Part shown: one piece after another, positions 9,187 to 18,964 of the stretch | How positions within the stretch are numbered: the stretch's first letter is position 1 | Layout: the number at the start of each line of letters is the position of its first letter | Assembly (NCBI GenBank): GCA_046598525.1 | Contig: JBKJIJ010000004.1 | Span: 1-64,000 of the forward strand | DNA from: Methylotenera_A sp046598525 | GTDB taxonomy: Bacteria; Pseudomonadota; Gammaproteobacteria; Burkholderiales; Methylophilaceae | Reading direction: 5' to 3' | DNA length: 64,000 nt | Notes under the pieces: generated by a model | Database searches by the model: none | The model's input: the letters and a program-made list of their open reading frames with translations, nothing else | What the model was told of the DNA's origin: nothing | Made by a program: the position numbers and the translations under genes

Positions 9187-9216
9187 AAAAAGGCCGCTAA
9201 CGCGACCTTTTTTAAT
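9187..9216 (-). terminator. Probable intrinsic terminator after rpsI
   Basis: An imperfect hairpin (AAAAAGGCCGC, loop TAAC, GCGACCTTTTTT) with A- and T-runs on its sides lies just after the rpsI stop codon and before argC. One stem mismatch lowers certainty. Confidence 0.6.
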
Positions 9217-9235
9217 TACCTTACGCCCAAATGAA

Positions 9236-9628
9236 TTAGCGTTTAGAGAATTGTTTACGACGACGCGCTTTGCGGAAGCCCACTTTTTTACGCTCTACTT
9301 CACGTGCATCACGTGTAACGAAACCAGCATGTGACAAAGCGCTTTTTAACGCTGCATCGTAGTCGATTAACGCACGTGTAATACCATGACGAACCGCACC
9401 AGCTTGGCCAGATTCACCGCCACCGATTACGTTAACCATAATATCAAAGCTGGCTGTGTTGTTTGTTAACTCTAGTGGCTGACGTAAAATCATGCGTGAA
9501 GTCACGCGTGAGAAGTACTCATCAACAGGCTTATCATTCACAATGATATTGCCTTTACCCGATTTTAAAAACACGCGCGCTACTGAGCTTTTGCGGCGGC
9601 CTGTACCGTAATTGTATTTACCAATCAT
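9236..9628 (-). CDS. rpsI: 30S ribosomal protein S9 (uS9)
   Basis: Structural protein of the small ribosomal subunit whose C-terminal tail reaches the decoding site. The N-terminal YNYGTGRRKSSVARVFL motif and the C-terminal basic KKVGFRKARRRKQFSKR tail are diagnostic. 130 residues is standard. It follows rplM after a 10-base gap in the universal rplM-rpsI pair. Confidence 0.98.
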   Translation of the reverse strand: MIGKYNYGTGRRKSSVARVFLKSGKGNIIVNDKPVDEYFSRVTSRMILRQPLELTNNTASFDIMVNVIGGGESGQAGAVRHGITRALIDYDAALKSALSHAGFVTRDAREVERKKVGFRKARRRKQFSKR

Positions 9629-9638
9629 TTCATCTACC

Positions 9639-10082
9639 TTAAATAGTCAGTGCTTTTGGTTGTTGTGCAGCGTGCTCATGCTTGTCGCCAGCGTACACTT
9701 TCATTTTTTTAGCCATTGCATAGCCTAAAGGGCCTTTTGGCAACATGCCTTTTACTGCTTTTTCTAAAGCGCGACCAGGAAAACGATCTTGCATTTTAGA
9801 GAATGTTGTTGTGCTGATACCTCCTGGGTAACCAGAGTGGCTGTGGTATAACTTACCATCAGCTTTTGCACCTGTTACTTTAATTTTGTCAGCATTAATT
9901 ACTACAATGTAGTCGCCCGTATCAACGTGCGGCGTGTAGATAGTTTTATGTTTACCGCGTAAGCGGTGTGCTACTGCACTGGCTAAACGACCTAATACCA
10001 AGTCGGTTGCGTCAATTACAAACCAATCGCGTTGTACTTCATGCGATTTTGCAGAAAATGTTTTTCCAGAAAAAATATTCAT
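9639..10082 (-). CDS. rplM: 50S ribosomal protein L13 (uL13)
   Basis: Early-assembly protein of the large subunit. Recognised from the N-terminal WFVIDATDLVLGRLAS, the HTGDYIVVINADKI-type core (here HVDTGDYIVVINADKI) and the PKGPLGYAM motif. Length of 147 residues is a few more than E. coli L13 because of the N-terminal extension and the C-terminal tail. It is the first gene of the rplM-rpsI operon, driven by a near-consensus promoter about 95 bases upstream. Confidence 0.98.
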   Translation of the reverse strand: MNIFSGKTFSAKSHEVQRDWFVIDATDLVLGRLASAVAHRLRGKHKTIYTPHVDTGDYIVVINADKIKVTGAKADGKLYHSHSGYPGGISTTTFSKMQDRFPGRALEKAVKGMLPKGPLGYAMAKKMKVYAGDKHEHAAQQPKALTI

Positions 10083-10176
10083 CGTATCACTACCTAATTC
10101 AATATAAGCTAATTCAGTTAAGCCAGTTCAATATCAAGCTATGGTTTATCTATAGCTTATAAAAACAAGAGGGCGG

Positions 10177-10206
10177 ATTATATGCTTTCGCATAATCGTT
10201 TGTCAA
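10177..10206 (-). promoter_or_regulatory. Near-consensus sigma70 promoter of rplM-rpsI
   Basis: Minus-strand -35 TTGACA (10201-10206), 18-base spacer and -10 TATAAT (10177-10182), followed by a GC-rich discriminator CCGCCC. A 90-base leader remains before rplM, enough for the L13 autoregulation known in other bacteria, though no structure was modelled. Confidence 0.85.
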
Positions 10207-10343
10207 TTATTAAAATTGATTAAATATTGGTTTTTTAACGCTTATTACTGTTTAAATGTGTTTCGCGAAACAATTTTGAGTTGGCATATTAATTGCTAAC
10301 TAGAATTTATAACAACGATAGTCTGGATAAACAGGTAATCATC

Positions 10344-12200
10344 ATGCATAACAATTATATATTAAAGCAAGCCGTATTAACCGCACTCACGCTGCTATCT
10401 ATTAGCATGCAAAGTCAGGTTTTTGCTGTCGGTTTGGGTGATATCGACGTGAAATCGCATATTGGTCAGCCTTTGCAAGCCAAGATAAAAGTGCAAGGCA
10501 TTGAAGGCCTGAAAGACCAAGCCTGCTTTAGGTTAGGCGATGATACCGGTCAGATTAATCAAGTGAGCCGCGCGCAATTAAAGCTGGGCAATATTAAAGG
10601 TGATGAGGGCGTTTTAAGCATTACCACTACAGACGTGATGAATGAGCCAATTGTGAGCTTATCGGTAATTGCCGAGTGCGATAGTACTTTTCAACGTGAT
10701 TATGTATTACTGATTGACCCACTTTTAACGGCTGAGATTGAGCAATCAAGCGATGAAGAAGTCGTCAATAGTGTTGAAATTGCCGACACCGTTGCGGCAA
10801 AACCTGTTGCCAGAAAATTGCCAAGAGCTGAGCCAACTTACAGCCAAACCATTCGCGTTAAGCCAATTAATGCTAAAAGCCAACTAGATACTAATAGGTT
10901 TGCAAATAATAAAGCGGCAAGCAACACTAATAATGTACTAAGTGACAACGCAACAAAAAAGCCGGCAAATCTGCCGATTAATAGTGAATCTAAACCGCGT
11001 TTGAGTATTTCTGGTGCTATTAATGACAATCAGGCCAATACGATTGCGTTGCGTTTAGATAAACAATTGCATTATTCGGCAGATACCGCATCGCAAGCAT
11101 TGGCTAGTACGATTGCCATTGAAGATGAAGCAACTGTTTTAAGTAATCGTCTTGCGCATTTAGAACAACAAATTACCAGCTTACAACAACGTAACCGCAC
11201 GCTTGAAGCGGAAAAACAATTACAGCAGCAAACAGCGCAACCAATAGCTACGTCTAACTTTTTTGATGGCGCAGCCAAATGGTGGCCTTATTTAGCGGGT
11301 TTAGGTTTATTAATTGGCGGCTATTTTGCAGCCGATTACTGGCGCCGTCGTCGTCAAACTCAACAATTAACCAACGCCGAAGACGTGTGGAACGTGCTGG
11401 ATGCGAATGCAAATGGTCTTGTTTATTACAAAGATGAAGGCCTTGAAGATGGCTTGTTTGAAGGCAAGCCAGATGCAACGACTGCATCGATTGCGCAAAA
11501 TAATCATGATGAAACCTTCTCTAACTTAGATTCAACGCAAGTAGCATCAATGCCGATTCAGCTAGAAGAGGATATTTTTGAGCACAATATTTTGGATCAT
11601 GCCGACGTGTTTTTATCACATGGCCGCACCAGCTTAGCGATTCAATTATTGCAAAACCATTTGATGGATTACCCTAAACAATCGGTCACTATCTGGCTGT
11701 TTTTATTGGATTTATTGGCAAAAGAGAACTTGCAACCGATGTATGAGCAAACAACGCTTGAGTGCAAAGAGCACTTTAATATTCGCATTGCCGCATTTAC
11801 TAATGACGAAGCGAGCCCAAAACAAAATTTGGAAGATTTCCCTCGCTTAATGGCAGGCTTAGAGCAAGCATGGGGCAGCCCTGCCGCTACCGTTTATTTG
11901 GATGACTTGATTTATAACAGCCGTCTTGAAAACCGCGTGGGCTTTGATAAGAGCGTTTTAGAAGAATTAATTTTATTAAGAGGCATTGCCCAAAGCAATG
12001 TTAACAAAGCAGATGTAATTCAATTGGATGAGAAAAAAATGGCGATTAAAGAAATGAAAGAAGCAAAATTAGCGGCTAGCAAAGCGGATAAATTGCAAAA
12101 GTTAGAAGAACTAACCTTGCTTGAAGCTGAAAAAGCCAACGTAAATGATGTTGAAGAACATGTTGAGCTATTTGAATTTAATTTGATTGAATATAAATAA
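10344..12200 (+). CDS. FimV/HubP-like polar anchor protein
   Basis: Predicted inner-membrane protein with a signal peptide (about residues 1-30), then the FimV N-terminal domain (GLGDIDVKSHIGQPLQAKI), a low-complexity linker with a coiled coil (about residues 265-305), one membrane helix (WWPYLAGLGLLIGGYFAADYW) and a cytoplasmic acidic part. FimV/HubP proteins organise the cell pole and type IV pili. ATG 10344 is preferred to an in-frame start 51 bases upstream because it places the signal peptide at the N-terminus. The C-terminal EDFPRLMAGLEQAW segment has a counterpart in the second FimV-like protein at 42.6 kb. No LysM motif is evident. Confidence 0.82.
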   Translation: MHNNYILKQAVLTALTLLSISMQSQVFAVGLGDIDVKSHIGQPLQAKIKVQGIEGLKDQACFRLGDDTGQINQVSRAQLKLGNIKGDEGVLSITTTDVMNEPIVSLSVIAECDSTFQRDYVLLIDPLLTAEIEQSSDEEVVNSVEIADTVAAKPVARKLPRAEPTYSQTIRVKPINAKSQLDTNRFANNKAASNTNNVLSDNATKKPANLPINSESKPRLSISGAINDNQANTIALRLDKQLHYSADTASQALASTIAIEDEATVLSNRLAHLEQQITSLQQRNRTLEAEKQLQQQTAQPIATSNFFDGAAKWWPYLAGLGLLIGGYFAADYWRRRRQTQQLTNAEDVWNVLDANANGLVYYKDEGLEDGLFEGKPDATTASIAQNNHDETFSNLDSTQVASMPIQLEEDIFEHNILDHADVFLSHGRTSLAIQLLQNHLMDYPKQSVTIWLFLLDLLAKENLQPMYEQTTLECKEHFNIRIAAFTNDEASPKQNLEDFPRLMAGLEQAWGSPAATVYLDDLIYNSRLENRVGFDKSVLEELILLRGIAQSNVNKADVIQLDEKKMAIKEMKEAKLAASKADKLQKLEELTLLEAEKANVNDVEEHVELFEFNLIEYK

Positions 12201-12233
12201 GCATTTTGCTTAAAGTGCTGGCTATGCGTTTAA

Positions 12234-13115
12234 TTAGCTGGCCGCTTTGAAGTAAAACTGCGCGGCAATGCCTGCAAAAATGGCTAAGCCAATCCAGCTG
12301 TTTTGTAAAAACGCTTTAAAGCAATTGGCTTTAACACGGTTTTTAATGGCTTGATATTGGCGCAGAATTAGCGCCAGTGCTAATAAAAGGCCAAGGTTAT
12401 AAAAAACACCAAAGCCTAAAACAAAGCCGATATAGGCCAATAAACCTAGCATGGCGGCATAACAAAACATCACGGCAAATACGTCATATTGGCCGAAAAA
12501 TATGGCAGATGACTTAATGCCGATTTTTAAATCGTCATCGCGATCTACCATGGCATATTCGGTATCGTAAGCGATAGCCCAAAACACATTGGCTGCCAAT
12601 AACGCCCAAGCAAATGGCGGAATATAATCATTTACTGCGGCAAACGACATGGGTATGCCAAAACCAAAAGCAATACCTAAATACGCTTGTGGAATGGCTA
12701 AAAAGCGTTTGGTAAATGGGTAGCTGGCGGCTAAAAACAAAGCAGCAACCGACAATAAAATAGTGGTTTTATTAAAAAATAAAACAAGGCAAAACGCTAA
12801 TAAACTTAAACCTGCTGCTAGCAGATAGGCCTCTTTTACGGTCACCTCGCCTGTTGCTAATGGGCGATTTTTAGTGCGCTCTACCAAACCATCGTATTGG
12901 CGATCAGCCATATCGTTCATCACGCAACCAGCGCTGCGCATTAGCACGGTGCCTGTTATAAAAACCAGCAGTACAATCCAATCTGGCTTGCCGTGGCTGG
13001 CTATCCACAACGCCCAAAGTGTTGGCCACAGCAGCAATAAAATGCCAATCGGCTTATCTAAGCGCATCAAACGCTCATAGGCATTTAGTTTTTTAATCAA
13101 TTGTTGTGTGTTCAT
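12234..13115 (-). CDS. ubiA: 4-hydroxybenzoate octaprenyltransferase
   Basis: Membrane prenyltransferase of ubiquinone synthesis that joins 4-hydroxybenzoate to the polyprenyl chain. Two Asp-rich motifs typical of UbiA are visible, NDMADRQYDG near residue 70-85 and the DTEYAMVDRDDD region near residue 190-200, with about eight or nine membrane helices. ATG 13115 overlaps the ubiC stop by 4 bases (ATGA), which fixes the start; the frame is open upstream to 13166. Translational coupling to ubiC is likely. Confidence 0.94.
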   Translation of the reverse strand: MNTQQLIKKLNAYERLMRLDKPIGILLLLWPTLWALWIASHGKPDWIVLLVFITGTVLMRSAGCVMNDMADRQYDGLVERTKNRPLATGEVTVKEAYLLAAGLSLLAFCLVLFFNKTTILLSVAALFLAASYPFTKRFLAIPQAYLGIAFGFGIPMSFAAVNDYIPPFAWALLAANVFWAIAYDTEYAMVDRDDDLKIGIKSSAIFFGQYDVFAVMFCYAAMLGLLAYIGFVLGFGVFYNLGLLLALALILRQYQAIKNRVKANCFKAFLQNSWIGLAIFAGIAAQFYFKAAS

Positions 13116-13648
13116 TTGGATAATAAGGGCGGTAAAAAAACTTCGGTAACCAAAATAGTAGCGCAATTTAAACTAAAAACCGAACGCCGCGCCCATAAAT
13201 AGGCAGGCTTTTCATTTAAATGCTGCGCCGCTTTTTGATACAACACATGATGCGGCGAAAGCTTTTTAAAGCGCAATGGCGCACGCTTAACTTGCGGATT
13301 AGCAAACAATGCTGCTCCCAATGGTTTATTACCTAGCCGCCCAAGCCCATTCCATGCGCCGCGCAGGCTTGCTCTTGGCAACACGCTGTGTGCGAATACC
13401 ACTGCTTGGTGATTGCCGAGTAATAACACTTCACGGATTAAAGCGGTTTTGTAGCTTGGCAAACCCAATCGTAATGCCTCATCCAAAATGGGCTTTGCAT
13501 AGCCAACGCTCACAGGATTTACGCCAAAAGCAGGATAGCGTTTTTGCAAGCGCAAAGTGAGTGAGCCTTTATCAATTAACCAAGGTTTTAATCGCCCCGC
13601 TAATATCGGATTAACTAGCCATGCTGAATGAATATTTTTTTGCTTCAA
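13112..13648 (-). CDS. ubiC: Chorismate--pyruvate lyase
   Basis: Makes 4-hydroxybenzoate, the head-group precursor of ubiquinone, and so supplies UbiA encoded next. Recognised by the family features WL.D.GSLTLRL near the N-terminus, the REVLLLG core and FAHSVLPR motif (Arg/Glu binding residues). The 178-residue length is normal. It starts with TTG overlapping the recG stop by 4 bases (TTGA) and ends overlapping ubiA by 4 bases, so recG-ubiC-ubiA are coupled. Confidence 0.9.
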   Translation of the reverse strand: MKQKNIHSAWLVNPILAGRLKPWLIDKGSLTLRLQKRYPAFGVNPVSVGYAKPILDEALRLGLPSYKTALIREVLLLGNHQAVVFAHSVLPRASLRGAWNGLGRLGNKPLGAALFANPQVKRAPLRFKKLSPHHVLYQKAAQHLNEKPAYLWARRSVFSLNCATILVTEVFLPPLLSK

Positions 13649-15690
13649 ACTTTCACCAACTCCCCCGCATGGCGCATCCAGCGTTGCAAATGCGCTTCTA
13701 CGGCTGATGGATATTGCTTAATCAGCTTATCTGCTGCACTTTTTGCGGCTTCAAGCAAATCTACATCGCGCTCTAAATCGGCGATTTTTAGCATTGGCAC
13801 GCCACTTTGGCGCGTACCTAAAAATTCACCTGGGCCGCGTAAATGCAAATCGGCTTGGGCGATAACAAAACCATCGGTGTTTTCATAGATTACTTTTAAT
13901 CTTGCGCGGGCAATTTCGCCCAATTTTTTATCACTTTGATAAAGTAATATGCAAGTGCTTTTTGCTGCACCGCGCCCCACTCGGCCTCTTAACTGATGTA
14001 GCTGGCTCAATCCTGCACGCTCTGCATGCTCAATCACCATTAAGCTAGCGTTAGGCACATCTACGCCCACTTCAATCACCGTTGTGGCCACTAGCAGTTG
14101 CGTTTCGTTTTTGCTAAAGGCCTGCATCACCGCTTGTTTTTCGGCAGGTTTCATGCGGCCGTGTACCAAGCCGATTTTGAGCTCTGGAAAGCTAGCTTGC
14201 ATATGCGCAAAGGTGTCATTAGCGGTTTGCAGCTGCAAAGCTTCAGACTCCTCAATTAATGGGCACACCCAATAGGCCTGACTACCTGCCAAGCAAGCTT
14301 CGCGCACGCGTTGCAAAATCTCATCACGGCGCTCATCTGAAACTAGCTTAGTGACTATTGGCGTACGGCCCGGCGGTAATTCGTCAATCACCGAAACGTC
14401 TAAATCGGCAAAATAGCTCATGGATAATGTGCGCGGAATCGGCGTGGCAGACATCATTAATTGATGCGGTTCTGGCTCACCTTTTTTGCGAAGCGCCAAA
14501 CGTTGCTGCACACCAAATCGATGTTGCTCATCAATAATCGCTAGGCCTAGCTTTTTAAATGTTACGGCGTCTTGAAATAAGGCATGCGTGCCAACAGCAA
14601 GCTGGGCGGCGCCACTGGCAATATCGGCCAAAGCAGCTTCGCGCTCTTTTTTGCTTTGGCTGCCCGTTAACCAAGCAATTTGAATATTTAATGGTTTAAG
14701 CCAAGTTTCAAATTTTTTAAAGTGCTGTTCGGCTAAAATTTCAGTTGGCGCCATTAACGCTACTTGCCAGCCGTGCTCAATGCTTTGCAGCGCCGCCATG
14801 CACGCCACAATGGTTTTGCCGCTGCCTACATCGCCTTGCAACAAGCGTTGCATTGGGTGCGGTTGTGTTAAATCGTCACTAATCTCAGCCACTACTTTTT
14901 TTTGCGAATTGGTTAATTGAAAAGGCAAATTTTCAAGCATTTGATGGGTTAATGTTTTGGATATAGCAATGGCAGGCGCGTTAATGCTGCGGCGCTTGGC
15001 ATAGTGTTTACGCATCGAAAGCTGCTGTGCTAATAATTCATCAAACGCTAGTCGGCGCCATTCTGGCGTACTGTGATTCTCTAAATCAGCCAAATTGGCA
15101 TCCGGTGTTGGGTGATGCAAGGCTTGAATACTGGCCGCAAAGCTGGGCAAATTTAATGCCTTGTAAACGCCAGCTGGCAAGGTTTCAGCCAGTGCGTCTT
15201 GTTTTAAAGCCAGCGCAATGGCCTTGCGAATATTGGGCTGCGTTAAGCCTGCTGTTGTTGGGTAAATCGGCGTTAAGGTTTCAGCCACCACGGTTTTTTC
15301 ACCCACCGCTTTGCATTGCGGATGCACCATTTCGTAGCCGAAAAAGCCATGGCGAATTTCGCCGTACACGCGCAAAACAGTGCCGACTTTAAGCGCAGCG
15401 ATTTGGCTGGGGTAAAAATGCAAAAAGCGCAAAGTCAGCTGGCCGCTGGCGTCTTCAAGGCGGGCAATTAAGGCTTTGCGTGGCTTGTAAGTCACCTCAC
15501 AATGCACAATTTCGCCTTCCACTTGCGCGGTATCACCCAGCCGTAAATCGCGCACGGCGGTAATGCGCGTTTCATCCATATAACGCAAGGGTAAATGCAA
15601 TAGTAAATCTTGAACGGTGGAAATGCCAAGCTTGAATAAGTTGGCAATTAGTGGTTTTGAAAACGACTTAATTTCAGTGAGCTTGCTCAT
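13645..15690 (-). CDS. recG: ATP-dependent DNA helicase RecG
   Basis: Monomeric helicase that remodels stalled forks and branched DNA. An OB-fold wedge domain lies at residues about 50-150, followed by SF2 helicase motifs: Walker A GDVGSGKT, DEQHRFG (DEXH), MSATPIPRT, and motif VI QLRGRVGRG. Length 681 is normal. It is flanked by spoT upstream and ubiC downstream; proximity of recG and spoT is common in proteobacteria. Confidence 0.97.
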   Translation of the reverse strand: MSKLTEIKSFSKPLIANLFKLGISTVQDLLLHLPLRYMDETRITAVRDLRLGDTAQVEGEIVHCEVTYKPRKALIARLEDASGQLTLRFLHFYPSQIAALKVGTVLRVYGEIRHGFFGYEMVHPQCKAVGEKTVVAETLTPIYPTTAGLTQPNIRKAIALALKQDALAETLPAGVYKALNLPSFAASIQALHHPTPDANLADLENHSTPEWRRLAFDELLAQQLSMRKHYAKRRSINAPAIAISKTLTHQMLENLPFQLTNSQKKVVAEISDDLTQPHPMQRLLQGDVGSGKTIVACMAALQSIEHGWQVALMAPTEILAEQHFKKFETWLKPLNIQIAWLTGSQSKKEREAALADIASGAAQLAVGTHALFQDAVTFKKLGLAIIDEQHRFGVQQRLALRKKGEPEPHQLMMSATPIPRTLSMSYFADLDVSVIDELPPGRTPIVTKLVSDERRDEILQRVREACLAGSQAYWVCPLIEESEALQLQTANDTFAHMQASFPELKIGLVHGRMKPAEKQAVMQAFSKNETQLLVATTVIEVGVDVPNASLMVIEHAERAGLSQLHQLRGRVGRGAAKSTCILLYQSDKKLGEIARARLKVIYENTDGFVIAQADLHLRGPGEFLGTRQSGVPMLKIADLERDVDLLEAAKSAADKLIKQYPSAVEAHLQRWMRHAGELVKV

Positions 15691-15708
15691 ACCCAGTAAT
15701 TAAAAGGC

Positions 15709-17952
15709 TTATTGAATTCGATTATCTGAGTTGCCGCCTTTGACGCGATTAATGCGCACTACGTCGGGAATTTTGCGCAAATTGCGCATTAAATCGGCCA
15801 AATGCGCGCGATTACGCACTTGCACCACAAAATTCACATTGGAATATTGGCTGCCATCCGAATCTTCAACGCTCACATTATCAATATTGGCGCCTGCCTC
15901 TGAAATACCGGCGGCAATTTTTGCCAGCATGCCGCGCACATTGGCCACCACTAAGCGCACATTTACTTTAAATAATTTTTCATTATCCGGATCCCACTCT
16001 ACATCCAGCCATTTATCAGGGTCTAGCTTAAATTTGGCCACTGTGGCGCAATCATGCGTATGAATAATTAGGCCTTTTTCTTTATTAATAAAGCCTAAAA
16101 TCGGGTCACCCGGAATTGGCGTGCAGCACTGCGCAAATTGCACCGCCATGCCCTCAGAGCCGCGAATGGTAATCATATCCAGCGGTTTAAATGTTTTGGT
16201 TTTACCGTTTTCATCGTTGTTAGAATCGTGATTATTGGCCAATAATTGATGCGCCACCATTAGGCTCATCCGCTTACCTAAACCAATATCGGCCAAAATC
16301 TCATTTTTCATTTTGGCGCCGTAATCACTCATCACTTTTTGCCATTGCTTATCGGTCACCGCGCTTGGTTCTATGTGCAGCGCGCGCAAAGCAAGGTTAA
16401 GCAAACGCTCACCCAAATGGGCGGATTCGGATACTTGGATGGTTTTTAAATAATGCCGAATATGCGAACGCGCTTTGCCCGTGACCACATAATTAAGCCA
16501 AGCAGGGTTTGGCTTGGCAAGTGCCGCCGTGATAATTTCCACATGGTCGCCGTTACGCATTTCGGCGCGCAAAGGCGCTAATTCATTATTAATTTTAACC
16601 GCCACACAACTATTGCCCACATCGGTGTGCACCGCATAAGCAAAATCCACCGCGGTTGAGCCGCGCGGCAAGGCTAAAATTTTGCCTTTTGGCGTAAATA
16701 CATACACTTCATCTGGAAATAAATCGACTTTAAAGTGCTCTAAAAATTCGTAACTATCTTCTGATTCGGTTTGAATTTCTAACAAACGTTGCAACCATTG
16801 GTGCGTTTGCTGTTGCAAAGCGGTTAAATTAGCATCGGATGTTTTATACATCCAATGCGCCGCTACGCCAGCATTGGCAACGCTGTGCATTTGTTCACTG
16901 CGAATTTGCACCTCAATTGGTGTCCCAAAAGGGCCAAACAAAGTGGTATGCAGCGATTGGTAACCGTTGGCCTTGGGTATGGCGATATAGTCTTTAAATT
17001 TGCCAGGAATCGGCTTATACAAGCCGTGCAAATAACCTAAGGTTAAATAGCATTGCGCCATGTCTTTGACTAAAATTCTAAAACCGTAAATATCGTGAAT
17101 TTGCTCTAACGCGTTGCCTTTGCTGGCCATTTTGCGATACACGCTATACAAATGCTTTTGCCGACCTTTTACATCGGCCTCAATATGCACCTCATTTAAA
17201 CGTTCTTTAATGGCGTCTAAAATTTTGGCAATCACCTCTTTGCGGTTTCCTCTAGCCACTTTAATGGCCTTAGAAAGCACGCGGTAACGCATTGGGTATA
17301 GATATTTAAAGCTTAAATCTTCTAGTTCTTGATAAATGAGATTAAGCCCAAGCCGATTAGCGATTGGCGCGTAAATTTCTAACGTTTCGCGCGCGATGCG
17401 TTTTTGCTTGTCTGGGCGCATCGATTCCAGCGTTTGCATATTGTGCAATCTATCCGCCAGCTTCACCAAAATCACGCGCACATCTTGGCTCATGGCCAAT
17501 AGCATTTTGCGGAAATTTTCGGCTTGCGCTTGCGTGGCGCTTTGAAACTCAATTTTATCTAACTTGGTTAAGCCATCCACCAAGCCACCTACTTGTTTAC
17601 CAAACATTTCGGATATTTGATCAACCGAAACACCAGTATCTTCCACCACATCGTGTAGCAAAGCCGCTAAAACGGTGGGTAAATCTAAATGTAGCTTGGC
17701 TAAAATGCAGGCAACGGCAACCGGGTGCGTAATATAGGGCTCACCCGTTTTGCGGGTTTGGCCATCGTGCGCGGCAAACGCGTAGCGGTAAGCGGCCCAC
17801 ACTTGTTCAATGTCGGCCGGGCTAAAGTATTCTTTAAGTAAAACGGTAAGCTGAGAATTTTCAGAATCTGCCGGCAACAAATGGTGCTCGGCAGCTTGAA
17901 ATGTGTCGATGGTGTTTTTGTTAATGCCTAATTGGGTTGCAGTTTTGGGCAT
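15709..17952 (-). CDS. spoT: Bifunctional (p)ppGpp synthetase/hydrolase
   Basis: Sets the stringent-response alarmone level. In order: HD hydrolase domain with an intact HDVVEDT motif, synthetase domain with IYGFRILV and GYQSLHTT, TGS domain (VYVFTPKGKILALPRGSTAVDFAYAVH), and a C-terminal ACT domain. The intact HD motif indicates a hydrolase-competent SpoT/Rel rather than RelA. It is directly downstream of rpoZ, the classical gmk-rpoZ-spoT order. The tandem rRNA promoters at the left edge have the GC-rich discriminators that ppGpp acts on. Confidence 0.95.
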   Translation of the reverse strand: MPKTATQLGINKNTIDTFQAAEHHLLPADSENSQLTVLLKEYFSPADIEQVWAAYRYAFAAHDGQTRKTGEPYITHPVAVACILAKLHLDLPTVLAALLHDVVEDTGVSVDQISEMFGKQVGGLVDGLTKLDKIEFQSATQAQAENFRKMLLAMSQDVRVILVKLADRLHNMQTLESMRPDKQKRIARETLEIYAPIANRLGLNLIYQELEDLSFKYLYPMRYRVLSKAIKVARGNRKEVIAKILDAIKERLNEVHIEADVKGRQKHLYSVYRKMASKGNALEQIHDIYGFRILVKDMAQCYLTLGYLHGLYKPIPGKFKDYIAIPKANGYQSLHTTLFGPFGTPIEVQIRSEQMHSVANAGVAAHWMYKTSDANLTALQQQTHQWLQRLLEIQTESEDSYEFLEHFKVDLFPDEVYVFTPKGKILALPRGSTAVDFAYAVHTDVGNSCVAVKINNELAPLRAEMRNGDHVEIITAALAKPNPAWLNYVVTGKARSHIRHYLKTIQVSESAHLGERLLNLALRALHIEPSAVTDKQWQKVMSDYGAKMKNEILADIGLGKRMSLMVAHQLLANNHDSNNDENGKTKTFKPLDMITIRGSEGMAVQFAQCCTPIPGDPILGFINKEKGLIIHTHDCATVAKFKLDPDKWLDVEWDPDNEKLFKVNVRLVVANVRGMLAKIAAGISEAGANIDNVSVEDSDGSQYSNVNFVVQVRNRAHLADLMRNLRKIPDVVRINRVKGGNSDNRIQ

Positions 17953-17984
17953 TGCCGTGCATATTCAAAATCTTTAAAACTAAC

Positions 17985-18197
17985 TTAAGGATGCGTACGA
18001 TTTAAAATTTCGACGCCTACTTTACCCGCTGCAATTTCACGCAAAGCCAGCACTGTTGGCTTGTCTTTTTGGCCTGTGCTGTGCACATAAGGATCTGAAC
18101 CGTTGGCCAATTGACGGGCGCGATAAGCGGCTACTAATGTTAATTGAAAGCGGTTTGGAATTTTTTCTAAACAATCGTCTACTGTAATACGGGCCAT
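17985..18197 (-). CDS. rpoZ: RNA polymerase omega subunit
   Basis: Small RNA polymerase subunit that helps fold beta' and forms part of a ppGpp-binding site. The 70-residue protein starts MARITVDDCLEKIPNRFQL and has the conserved AAYRARQLANG segment. It lies between gmk and spoT in the standard order. Confidence 0.96.
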   Translation of the reverse strand: MARITVDDCLEKIPNRFQLTLVAAYRARQLANGSDPYVHSTGQKDKPTVLALREIAAGKVGVEILNRTHP

Positions 18198-18325
18198 TTT
18201 TAATCCTTAAAATAAATTGCGCAGCTTTAGTGATTTCTGACTGCTAAATTAGGTTAATTGTTCAGCTAAACCAATGATTAGATTTAGTTTAGTAAATTTT
18301 ATTTTGAAAAACAAAACTGACTAAG

Positions 18326-18961
18326 TCAGGTTAGCTTTTGAACAAGTGCAGCATAGCGCTGTAGTTGTGAGGTCGATTTGAGCCTATTTGCCCGAATAAT
18401 CGCCAATAAGTCTTGTAAAGCCATATCGAAATTATCGTTGATTGTAACATAATCAAACTCGACCACATGGCTCATTTCCTCACGGGCGGCTGCAACGCGT
18501 TGATAAATCACTTCTAAGCTATCTTGGCCGCGGTTATTTAAGCGCTGTTCCAGCGTTTCGACCGATGGTGGCAAGATAAAAACGCTGATGGCTTGTGGGT
18601 AAATCGCACGCACTTGCGCGGCACCTTGCCAATCAATTTCTAAAATCACATCGTAACCCGCCTGCAAAGCGCGATCGACAGCCAGCTGCGAGGTACCGTA
18701 TTTTGCGCCATGCACATCAGCGCTTTCTAAAAAGCCGCCCTCATCTAAGGTGCTTAAAAATTGCGCTTCGGTCACAAAGTGATAATGCACGCCGTTATCT
18801 TCGCCTACTCTGGGCGTGCGCGTGGTGTGCGAAACCGATAATTTGATTTGCGCATCGTGCATTAAAATGGATTTAACCAAGCTGGTTTTACCCGCGCCAG
18901 AAGGGGCGGTAATAATAAAAAGATTACCAACTACCTGCTCTATTGTCATGCTTAAGGTCAT
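18326..18961 (-). CDS. gmk: Guanylate kinase
   Basis: Phosphorylates GMP to GDP. P-loop APSGAGKTS near residue 20, then SVSHTTRTPRVGE (GMP-binding), DWQGAAQVR and SVFILPPS motifs. 211 residues, normal. An alternative ATG four codons in gives MTIEQVV. The gene is only 3 bases after the Anbu gene, which ties it to that cluster; in many relatives yicC is directly upstream of gmk, whereas here the Anbu cluster and the integrated element lie between. Confidence 0.96.
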   Translation of the reverse strand: MTLSMTIEQVVGNLFIITAPSGAGKTSLVKSILMHDAQIKLSVSHTTRTPRVGEDNGVHYHFVTEAQFLSTLDEGGFLESADVHGAKYGTSQLAVDRALQAGYDVILEIDWQGAAQVRAIYPQAISVFILPPSVETLEQRLNNRGQDSLEVIYQRVAAAREEMSHVVEFDYVTINDNFDMALQDLLAIIRANRLKSTSQLQRYAALVQKLT

Positions 18962-18964
18962 GCT